DNA of 64,000 bases from assembly GCA_964589825.1 (NCBI GenBank), contig CAZPUS010000007.1:41575-105574 (forward strand), in the 5' to 3' direction. Both the position numbers and the translations under genes were made by a program. The stretch is from CAZPUS01 sp964589825. Lineage in GTDB: Bacteria; Fibrobacterota; Chitinivibrionia; Chitinivibrionales; WJKA01. Each line of letters opens with the position of its first letter. The first letter of the stretch is position 1. Below, piece after piece: positions 1-7,281 of this stretch. The notes beneath the pieces are model-generated. The model saw only the letters and a program-made list of their open reading frames with translations, had not been told where the DNA came from and did no database searches.

Positions 1-1
1 C

Positions 2-394
2 ATAGCGGATGCTTTCAATGACCAGGGCATTCCGGCAACCATGTGTAATCTGCAGACCAACCACATTTCGGATATTGTAACCATGCTGATCGATGCACGC
101 TACTGTGCGGTCGGCTCCCCTACCCTCAACCAGAATATGCTGCCCACGGTAGCTTCATTCTGCACCTATTTCAGGGGACTCGCGCCAAAAGGAACACCAA
201 AAAAAGGGATCGCGTTCGGCTCCTACGGGTGGGCGGAGAAGGGAGTAAGCCAGATCAAAGAGGAATTCGAAAAAAGCAACGTGGAATGTATTGCGTCGCT
301 TACCAGCCAGTATATTCCCGGCACACAACAGCGGACGCAGTTGTATAAAGAAGTGACCGACGCACTCAACGCTCACGCAGCCCCGCAGCAATAG
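2..394 (+). CDS. Flavodiiron protein, C-terminal flavodoxin part (partial)
   Basis: The frame is open from the window edge, so the 5' end lies outside. The visible 130 residues match the flavodoxin-like half of A-type flavoproteins (FprA / rubredoxin:oxygen oxidoreductase family). The tell-tale stretch is GSPTLNQNMLPTVASF, followed by a conserved KGIAFGSYGWA strand-loop that lines the FMN site. These enzymes reduce O2 or NO to water or N2O in the cytoplasm of anaerobes, using a di-iron site in an N-terminal metallo-beta-lactamase domain that is not in view. The family call is firm. Whether the substrate is O2 or NO cannot be told from this part. Confidence 0.85.
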   Translation: MADAFNDQGIPATMCNLQTNHISDIVTMLIDARYCAVGSPTLNQNMLPTVASFCTYFRGLAPKGTPKKGIAFGSYGWAEKGVSQIKEEFEKSNVECIASLTSQYIPGTQQRTQLYKEVTDALNAHAAPQQ

Positions 395-443
395 CGCAGC
401 CATACCCAGAAACTCTTGAGCGCTTTTTGGAAAAAAAACGCGT

Positions 444-1277
444 ATGACACGAATAGAACGCCTTGGCCGAATACTGGAGTCTGTATACCGGGAATTCAAC
501 CGACGCGAGCTTGTTGCCTATGATCCTTTGCGATGCGTACATGCGCAGAGTCAGAACCGCGACCGGGAAATAGTGGGTCTTCTCGCCTCATGTCTGGCAT
601 ACGGCAGACGTGATAAAATCATTGAGGCGGTTACTGAATGCAGACACAGAATGGGCGATGGTACGGTGGTGGATTTCATTGCAGACAGTAGTTACACTGA
701 AAAAAAACGTCTGTTTCGCAATTTCACCTACCGTTTTAATACCGGCAATGATATCGCCCTTCTTCTCCAGACAACGGGGCGTATACTCCGGCGTTATGGC
801 TCGATAGAAGCGTTTTTCAGCAATTGCAGTGATACAGCCGGCGGTGACGCCGCGCTTCGTCTCGATGCGTTTTCTGCCGGCTTTCTCTCACATGCCTGTT
901 GTATTGAAAAAAGTATCCCACGCTCATTTGCCTATCTTTTTCCCTCTCCCCGCAACGGGAGTGCATGCAAGCGTGCCAATTTGTATTTTAGATGGATGGT
1001 GCGTGGGTGCGATGGTATTGATTGCGGAATATGGGAAAGTGCTTCCCCGGAAACGCTTGTCATTCCATTGGATGTGCATATTGCACGTGCGGCCCGTTTT
1101 CTCGGGATTTGTTCGCGTTCGCAGGCCGACTGGAAAACAGCACAGCTGATAACGCAGCAATTAAAACGAGTCTGCACTCACGACCCTGTACGCTACGATT
1201 TTTCTCTGTGCCAGTTCGGCATGCTGGTACAGACCAACAGCAATAAAGCCAAACGATTATGTCAAATAAAGAATTGA
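444..1277 (+). CDS. TIGR02757/DUF2400 family protein
   Basis: A 277-residue protein of the TIGR02757 (DUF2400) family, found mainly in Bacteroidetes, spirochaetes and Fibrobacter-like bacteria; its biochemical role is not established. Recognisable family blocks are RDREIVGLLASCLAYGRR near residues 38-55, YRFNTGNDIALLL near 95-107 and the LYFRWMVR...GIW segment near 180-198. The last is followed by a PLDVHIARAARFLG motif resembling helix-hairpin-helix DNA glycosylase folds. The final 19 nt overlap the start of ptsI, so the two are translationally coupled. No signal peptide or membrane segment is visible. Confidence 0.85.
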   Translation: MTRIERLGRILESVYREFNRRELVAYDPLRCVHAQSQNRDREIVGLLASCLAYGRRDKIIEAVTECRHRMGDGTVVDFIADSSYTEKKRLFRNFTYRFNTGNDIALLLQTTGRILRRYGSIEAFFSNCSDTAGGDAALRLDAFSAGFLSHACCIEKSIPRSFAYLFPSPRNGSACKRANLYFRWMVRGCDGIDCGIWESASPETLVIPLDVHIARAARFLGICSRSQADWKTAQLITQQLKRVCTHDPVRYDFSLCQFGMLVQTNSNKAKRLCQIKN

Positions 1278-2914
1278 CGTTTACAGGACTTTCCATAAGC
1301 TCCGGCAAGATATATGCTGAAGTGTGTCTTTATTCGGCGGAACACGGCACGCGCCCTCTTCACAAACTGCAGAATCAGCAACAGATCGATAATGAAATCG
1401 AAAAGTTCAACGATGCGATCGAAGCCTGCTCACACGATCTTGAACTTGTGTCTGAGAAGGTAAAAAAGAATGTAGGAGAAGCGGAAGCCGCTATTTTCAA
1501 CGTACAGCGCCTTATCATGAACGATGATAATATTCTCCAGTCGATACGCAATTCGATACACAAAGAGAGAAAAAATGCAGAGACGGCGGTCACCGAAGTC
1601 TTCGAATCATACGAAGACAAATTTTCCAATCTTGAAAACCAGTATTTCAAACAGCGCTCCAATGATATCGACGAAGTAAAACGCCGGCTGCTCAGAACAC
1701 TGCGCAATACCCGCCCGGGATTCAGGTGTGAAGGACAAAAACAATGCGCCCGGGGGAAAAACAGGGTAATTGTGGCCAGGGAATTGACCGCCGATATGAT
1801 GGCCAATATGGATTTTGAAAATATCCGGGGTCTTGTCACCGAACATGGCGGCCGTTCATCACATGCCGCGATTATCGCTCGCTCGGTCGGTATTCCAGCG
1901 GTAAGCGGTATACCGCACATATACGAGAATGTTGCCTGTGGCACCAATCTTTTGCTCGATGGCGATGCCGGGACGGTAATCATCGAACCGTCTGAAGCCA
2001 CGGTACAAAAACTGCTCGCAGAAGAGACTGAAAAAGAGAAAGAGGAAGTACGGGTCAAAAGCCCCGCAGGAACGATGGTTATGGCCAACGCAAGTATGAT
2101 GGAGGATGTGCGCCAGGCAGCCTCTCTGCACGCGGACGGCATCGGGCTCTTTCGCACCGAAATCCTTTTCATGCAGAGCGGGCGCCTGCTTAACGAGCAG
2201 GAGCAGTTCGGCTACTATTCCGAGGTCTATCGGCATCTTGGCGACCGGCCCGTCACCTTTCGCCTTCTCGATATCGGCGGTGACAAGGCGCTTCCGTTTC
2301 TACGGATTAAAAAAGAAGCCAATCCCTATCTCGGATGGCGGGGTGCACGTTTTCTTCTCGGCAACAACGATATCTTTGCCACACAGGTAAAAGCATTGCT
2401 TCGTCTGAGTACACTTGGAAAAGTCCGGATTCTTTTCCCCATGATCGTCGATGTCAACCAGACCGATTCACTAATCCGGCGCGTACGGGAACTGATGGTC
2501 TCTGAACCCGATATTAATTCGGAGAATGTGAGTCTTGGTGTCATGTTCGAGGTCCCGAGTGCCTGTATGCAGGCGGAGACAATCCTCGAACGGGTCGATT
2601 TCGGCAGTATCGGATCCAACGATCTTATTCAGTATCTCTTTGCAGTAGACCGCGATAACGATATGGTTTCCCAGGATTACAATCCGCAACACACAATTCT
2701 GTGGGATATCCTCCAGCGTCTGAGCGATTCTGCAAAAAAATTGGACAAATCGCTTTCGATCTGTGGCGAAATGGCCGGAAGAAAGGGCGTTGCCGGAGAG
2801 CTTTACGATATAGGCATTACTTCGTTGAGTGTGACTCCTAAACTTATACCCCGCGTTCGAAGTGAACTTACCGAACACATAACCATTCCCAAAACTGCCA
2901 ATGCAGCACAGTAA
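1259..2914 (+). CDS. ptsI: Phosphoenolpyruvate-protein phosphotransferase (PTS enzyme I)
   Basis: Enzyme I takes phosphate from PEP and passes it to HPr, driving sugar import or nitrogen-type PTS regulation. At 551 residues the length is typical. The phosphorylated histidine is His202 in the block GGRSSHAAIIARS. The PEP-binding barrel carries GIGLFRTE, SIGSNDLIQYLFAVDR and the ICGEMAG cysteine motif near the C-terminus. It lacks the GAF domain of the PtsP (nitrogen PTS) type. No HPr or EII gene is in the window, so its partners are elsewhere. It overlaps both neighbours (19 nt upstream, 14 nt downstream), which ties it to the sigma54 activator that follows. Confidence 0.93.
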   Translation: MSNKELTFTGLSISSGKIYAEVCLYSAEHGTRPLHKLQNQQQIDNEIEKFNDAIEACSHDLELVSEKVKKNVGEAEAAIFNVQRLIMNDDNILQSIRNSIHKERKNAETAVTEVFESYEDKFSNLENQYFKQRSNDIDEVKRRLLRTLRNTRPGFRCEGQKQCARGKNRVIVARELTADMMANMDFENIRGLVTEHGGRSSHAAIIARSVGIPAVSGIPHIYENVACGTNLLLDGDAGTVIIEPSEATVQKLLAEETEKEKEEVRVKSPAGTMVMANASMMEDVRQAASLHADGIGLFRTEILFMQSGRLLNEQEQFGYYSEVYRHLGDRPVTFRLLDIGGDKALPFLRIKKEANPYLGWRGARFLLGNNDIFATQVKALLRLSTLGKVRILFPMIVDVNQTDSLIRRVRELMVSEPDINSENVSLGVMFEVPSACMQAETILERVDFGSIGSNDLIQYLFAVDRDNDMVSQDYNPQHTILWDILQRLSDSAKKLDKSLSICGEMAGRKGVAGELYDIGITSLSVTPKLIPRVRSELTEHITIPKTANAAQ

Positions 2915-4724
2915 TATTCTTTTTCTGTGCACCCATAACTCGGTACGAAGTCAGATGGCAGAAGGATTTGCCCGGGCATATGCACCGCCGGGTGTGCATG
3001 TTTTCAGTGCAGGTATGGAAACCTCTCCCGTCGATACTGTTGCTGTCAAAATTATGCAGGAGTACAATATCGACATCTCCTCCCAGCACCCCGACACCAT
3101 CGACTCTGTTGCGACCACTCACTTTGATCTTATTATTACCCTGTGCGATAAATCGAGACACTCATGTCCTTTATTCCCCGGCTCTCCGGCTATTGTTCAC
3201 TGGGAAATTCCTTCCCCCGCAGAAAAGAACCCGGAAGATAAAAAGGACAAAGCGCTGCGCACAACCGCACGTACGATACACGATCTCACTTTTAATCTGT
3301 TTAAACAGGGCTACTTCAGGGCCTTTTTGCAGCAGAAGCAGAACACCGACAACATACTCGATGCAATTTCGGACGGCATAATCGCGTTCGATCTCACACG
3401 TACGATTTTTCTTTTCAGCAGAGGGGCGGAACGTGTGACCGGTTTTCGAGCATCCGAGGTGATAGGCAAAGACAGCTGCGGCGTATTTTACCCGCAGCTT
3501 TTCGGAGAACGATGCATTTTCGACGCATCCATCGATCAGCAGCTGCAGGAAAATGACCATCATTATACCAGTTTCATTATAGACAAAGCGGGTACCCGCA
3601 AAGAAATCGATGTCTCGGTCATGCCGCTTTGGGAAGATGGGCGACGTGTGGGCGCAATCGCGATTCTGCACGATAACAGTGAACTCAACACCCTCAGACG
3701 TCGCGTCAAGGAGGAGTACAGTTTTCGTGGCATTATAGGCCATGATCATTCGATGCAGCAAATTTACGAACTCATCCGGGATATGACCGAATTCGACTAC
3801 CCGGTCTGTATTACGGGAGAGACCGGGACCGGAAAGGAACTCGTCGCCCGTGCGATCCACAACGAAAGCACGAGGAAAAACGGACCATTCGTGCCTGTCA
3901 ACTGCGCGGCACTTCCCGAAGGTACCCTTGAAAGCGAGCTTTTCGGTCATGTCAGGGGCGCTTTTACACATGCGATACGCGATAAAAAAGGACGGTTCGA
4001 AATTGCACATACCGGAACCCTGTTTCTCGACGAAGTCGCGGAACTTTCAACCAAAACGCAGACAAAACTGCTGCGTGTGCTGCAGGAAGGCACGTTCGAA
4101 CCGGTTGGAGGAGAAAAAAGTATTACGGTGGATGTACGCATCATCAGCGCCACGAATAAAAACCTCAGGGAATATATTACCCGTGGTGAATTCAGAGAAG
4201 ATCTGTTTTACCGGCTCGCCGTGGTCCCTATCGAGATGCCTCCGCTTCGCAAAAGACGCAACGACATTCTTCTCCTTGCCCGGTATTTTCTTGACAGAGA
4301 AAGAAAAAAACTCGCGCGCGCTCCGGTAAGTCTCTCTCATCGCGCCGGGTCTCTTCTCATTTCCTATGCATGGCCGGGCAATGTTCGCCAGTTACAGAAT
4401 GCCACACAATTCGCATTGCTCAAGTGTAAATCGGATACCATACATCCTCATCACCTGCCCCCGGAAATAAAAGATACAGACGAATCCGGTAGTACCGAAT
4501 CGGACATAACGTATCTCACACCGCCCGCAAGGAAGAAAAAACAAGTGCCAAAAGGTAAACGCGGCCGACATCCGCTTCTTTCACCGCAGGAAGTAAAAGA
4601 GGCGATCCGCCGCAGCGGGGGCAACAAGGCAAAGGCCGCACGAAGCCTGGGTATCGGTCGCGCCACTCTCTACAATTATCTCAAGACACATCCGCAGCGT
4701 TTTGACACGCAAGACGGAGACTAA
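2901..4724 (+). CDS. ArsC/LMW-phosphatase - PAS - sigma54 activator fusion
   Basis: A 607-residue multidomain protein. Residues 1-135 form a low-molecular-weight phosphatase / thioredoxin-type arsenate reductase domain: Cys10-X5-Arg16 P-loop plus Cys82 and Cys89, the redox cysteines at the same positions as in S. aureus ArsC. Residues about 150-260 form a PAS sensor. Residues about 280-510 form a sigma54-interacting AAA+ domain with Walker A GETGTGKE (near 305) and Walker B GTLFLDEV (near 375). A Fis-type helix-turn-helix ends the protein. The sigma54-contacting loop reads GAFTHA instead of GAFTGA. It starts 14 nt inside ptsI, so it is co-transcribed. Probable role: enhancer-binding activator responding to phosphate/arsenate-like or redox signals; the target is unknown. 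Confidence 0.9.
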   Translation: MQHSNILFLCTHNSVRSQMAEGFARAYAPPGVHVFSAGMETSPVDTVAVKIMQEYNIDISSQHPDTIDSVATTHFDLIITLCDKSRHSCPLFPGSPAIVHWEIPSPAEKNPEDKKDKALRTTARTIHDLTFNLFKQGYFRAFLQQKQNTDNILDAISDGIIAFDLTRTIFLFSRGAERVTGFRASEVIGKDSCGVFYPQLFGERCIFDASIDQQLQENDHHYTSFIIDKAGTRKEIDVSVMPLWEDGRRVGAIAILHDNSELNTLRRRVKEEYSFRGIIGHDHSMQQIYELIRDMTEFDYPVCITGETGTGKELVARAIHNESTRKNGPFVPVNCAALPEGTLESELFGHVRGAFTHAIRDKKGRFEIAHTGTLFLDEVAELSTKTQTKLLRVLQEGTFEPVGGEKSITVDVRIISATNKNLREYITRGEFREDLFYRLAVVPIEMPPLRKRRNDILLLARYFLDRERKKLARAPVSLSHRAGSLLISYAWPGNVRQLQNATQFALLKCKSDTIHPHHLPPEIKDTDESGSTESDITYLTPPARKKKQVPKGKRGRHPLLSPQEVKEAIRRSGGNKAKAARSLGIGRATLYNYLKTHPQRFDTQDGD

Positions 4725-4909
4725 CCCCCCCCTCGGATTCACGGGTTTCTTTTTTACCGACGCTCCCCCGGATTCCTTCATAATACTATTTTTTTAGTTT
4801 GGTTGTGCGCGAAGAAGGAATGAGACGCTGCGCTTTACACGCGGAAAGAAGCTTTTTTACCCGTAACGAGATGAACCGCGGATGACTGATACATCCTTCA
4901 TACGCATTG

Positions 4910-4924
4910 TGTCGTATTACGACA
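4910..4924. promoter_or_regulatory. Operator-like palindrome upstream of ZIP transporter gene
   Basis: A perfect 7-bp inverted repeat around one central base (TGTCGTA-T-TACGACA) lies 33 nt before the ATG of the metal transporter. Position and symmetry fit a binding site for a dimeric metal regulator (Fur/Zur or DtxR/MntR type). The regulator itself is not in the window and the assignment is inference. Confidence 0.45.
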
Positions 4925-4957
4925 TTTTTTTAAAACGCTGCATGTAAAGGAGAAGAC

Positions 4958-5863
4958 ATGAACTCTTTGCTCTACGCATTCGGCCTGACGCTCTTTGCCG
5001 GCATGGCAACCGGTATCGGAAGCATTATCGCATTCACCGCCCGTCGGACCAATCACCGTTTTCTCTCGGTCGCGACCGGCTTTTCCGCCGGAGTGATGCT
5101 CTATGTCTCTTTTGTGGAGATTTTTCTCAAAGGAACCGAATCGCTTGTCCGACAATACGGCGACTACTGGGGTCACTGGGTTAATGCAGCCTCTTTTTTC
5201 GGCGGCATACTGTTCATCGGCATAATCGACAACCTGATTCCTGCAGCCGAAAATCCTCATGAAACACATGCAGAAGAAGAAATGCGGCCTCTGCACGATA
5301 CACAAAATAATGCCGAAATTGCTCAACCGGCTCCAGCTGATACACAGGCACAAACCAAAGAGGGTGTACACGATCATTCCCCTTCCGATAAATCGCTCTT
5401 AAGAATGGGGCTTTTTACTGCACTTGCAATCACGATACATAATTTCCCCGAAGGGCTGGCAACCTTTCTCTCGGCCCTTAACGATCCCGGCGTGGGACTG
5501 GCTATTGCGGTCGCGATTGCATTGCATAATATCCCGGAAGGAATCAGTGTATCGGTCCCCATATACTATTCAACCGGCAAACGCAGCAAAGCCTTTTTCT
5601 ACTCTATGCTCAGCGGTGTTGCAGAGCCTCTCGGGGCGGTTGTAGCTTATATAGTACTTCGCCTTTTTATTGGCGATTCTTCATCGGTGGTACCTCCCCA
5701 GCTGATGGGGATTCTTTTCGGCGGGGTTGCCGGTATCATGGTCTATATAAGCCTTGACGAACTGCTGCCCACCAGTCGTGCCTACGGACGTGGCCACGAC
5801 AGCCTTTTCGGATTAATGGCCGGTATGGCGGTAATGGCACTGAGCCTTCTGCTGATGAAATAA
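4958..5863 (+). CDS. zupT: ZIP family zinc/divalent metal transporter
   Basis: An inner-membrane importer of Zn2+ and other divalent metals, 301 residues with about eight membrane segments. The metal-binding helices carry the family motifs HNFPEGLATF (near residue 163) and HNIPEGISVSVPIYY (near 190). The start follows an AAAGGAG ribosome site. Compared with E. coli ZupT it has a longer, acidic and His-containing cytoplasmic loop (about residues 100-145) between the third and fourth helices, a usual place for metal-sensing residues. It stands alone between noncoding stretches, with the palindrome at 4910-4924 in front. Confidence 0.92.
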   Translation: MNSLLYAFGLTLFAGMATGIGSIIAFTARRTNHRFLSVATGFSAGVMLYVSFVEIFLKGTESLVRQYGDYWGHWVNAASFFGGILFIGIIDNLIPAAENPHETHAEEEMRPLHDTQNNAEIAQPAPADTQAQTKEGVHDHSPSDKSLLRMGLFTALAITIHNFPEGLATFLSALNDPGVGLAIAVAIALHNIPEGISVSVPIYYSTGKRSKAFFYSMLSGVAEPLGAVVAYIVLRLFIGDSSSVVPPQLMGILFGGVAGIMVYISLDELLPTSRAYGRGHDSLFGLMAGMAVMALSLLLMK

Positions 5864-6020
5864 AGCTGCATGCGCTTTTTTTATATCCAGGTGTCATAGG
5901 CTTACGAAAGGTGATCATTTTTAACCTGAACTGCTGGCAGGAACCACGCAGTATATTATTTTTTCCTACACCTCGAAAAACCGCAACGTTTTTTCATTTA
6001 TTCAAATAAGGATAGTACAC

Positions 6021-6299
6021 ATGATACCGATAAAAAACACCTCAGGAAAACCACATGTGTCCAAATCGATTTTTGGCGCACTGATGGCTATTGGTATTGG
6101 CAGCCACATCGTGCTCAGTCTCGTTACCGGATTCATTCAGAGCTGGTATACCGTTAAGATGCACAAACCGGTTAAAAAGATATTTACCCTGCTGAAAAAA
6201 CTGCGTACAAAATCCCTTGTTCTGTTTTTTCTCTCATATGCAGTCCTTCTTTTCATTACCGCATGTAAATCGATTTTCAGCTCAGTAAAAGGTAAGTAA
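6021..6299 (+). CDS. Small two-helix membrane protein, unknown
   Basis: A 92-residue basic protein with two predicted membrane helices: about residues 18-40 (GALMAIGIGSHIVLSLVTGF) and 67-82 (LVLFFLSYAVLLFITA), separated by a lysine-rich cytoplasmic stretch. I do not recognise the family. An AAGGA site lies upstream of the ATG and a terminator-like hairpin follows the stop, so it looks like a monocistronic real gene. Confidence 0.6.
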   Translation: MIPIKNTSGKPHVSKSIFGALMAIGIGSHIVLSLVTGFIQSWYTVKMHKPVKKIFTLLKKLRTKSLVLFFLSYAVLLFITACKSIFSSVKGK

Positions 6300-6311
6300 T
6301 CTTTCCCTGGC

Positions 6312-6339
6312 ATGCCGGGGGACGATCCGGGCATTTTTT
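6312..6339 (+). terminator. Probable Rho-independent terminator
   Basis: Arms ATGCC/GGCAT, extended by two further G-C pairs beyond one mismatch, are followed by six T residues. The hairpin sits 13 nt after the small membrane-protein gene on the same strand. Confidence 0.5.
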
Positions 6340-6461
6340 GACAGCATGAACTCATCTTACCGTGTCCCCCCCCTTGCACATATCTCCTTACGACACGGAA
6401 AGCGGACCTGCCGTGTTATTTCCACAAACTGTCGTATAGTCTCTTTAAAGCCCGTATTGTT

Positions 6462-7187
6462 TTACGCACGAAGATATGACTGGATTCGCTCTTTTGCACA
6501 GGCAACGAACGCCATACCTTCTTGGGCGTCACGATTACGTATCAGCTCCCTGGGCAGGCCCTGCCTCTGCACAAAGGGACGCATGGCCGAATCATCCCCT
6601 ACCTCGTTTACCGCATGAGAATCGCTGTTTATAACTACCGGACAGGCATGCACCTTACACGCATCGATCAAGGCTTCGACATGCCGGGACTCGACACGAT
6701 TGTATACGATTTTCGAATTGTTAAGCTCCAGAGCCACGCCGCGCTCAGCGCATTCCGCTGCAAGCCGCGACATTTCCACCGGGAAATTGGGGTCATTGGG
6801 ATGCGTAATCACTGCAATGTACGGATTTGCATCCAACGCCCTGATGACCATATCCGTATACTCCTGTGGCTTGAGTTTATGCGAAATATTGTGATGCAGC
6901 CCAAGCAGGACCACATCCATATAGGGCAGAAACTCTCTGGGGCAATCGACGGTCCCCTCGTGGTCTACTACATTTGATTCTATCCCCTTGAGCAGCCGGA
7001 TACCATCTACCGGATCGTGCAGCCGTTCGTAGAACGAGCTGTTAATGTGACCGCCCAGTGACAGACCGTGATCAGTAATTGCAAGGGCCGTCATTTCGCG
7101 CGCACGGGCAGCCTCGAGCATCTCGATTATTGAATGCAGTCCACAACGACTGAAATGCGTATGCGCGTGCAAATCGACATGAATCAT
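6462..7187 (-). CDS. PHP-domain phosphatase (YcdX-like)
   Basis: A 241-residue cytoplasmic metal-dependent phosphoesterase of the polymerase-and-histidinol-phosphatase superfamily. The N-terminus HVDLHAHTHFSRC supplies the first metal His pair, ITDHG (near 37) the next ligands, and later ligands are in LGLHHN, VITHPN and INSDSHA. This is the E. coli YcdX pattern with a trinuclear zinc site. I chose the ATG at 7187 over the upstream in-frame ATG because a GGAG site lies seven bases before it and the family begins at this Met. The physiological substrate is unknown. Confidence 0.85.
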   Translation of the reverse strand: MIHVDLHAHTHFSRCGLHSIIEMLEAARAREMTALAITDHGLSLGGHINSSFYERLHDPVDGIRLLKGIESNVVDHEGTVDCPREFLPYMDVVLLGLHHNISHKLKPQEYTDMVIRALDANPYIAVITHPNDPNFPVEMSRLAAECAERGVALELNNSKIVYNRVESRHVEALIDACKVHACPVVINSDSHAVNEVGDDSAMRPFVQRQGLPRELIRNRDAQEGMAFVACAKERIQSYLRA

Positions 7188-7201
7188 TGGTTTTTCTCCG
7201 G

Positions 7202-7238
7202 AAAAAAAGGCAGAGTGCCGCAAGGCGCGCTCTGCCTT
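7202..7238 (-). terminator. Rho-independent terminator of ppdK
   Basis: A nine-base stem (AAGGCAGAG/CTCTGCCTT) with a nested GCC-GCAA-GGC mini-stem in its loop is followed on the minus strand by a run of seven T. It lies 44 nt past the ppdK stop. Confidence 0.75.
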
Positions 7239-7281
7239 ATTGTTTTACTACACGTCAATAACGTTCACTCGTGTAACGCAG

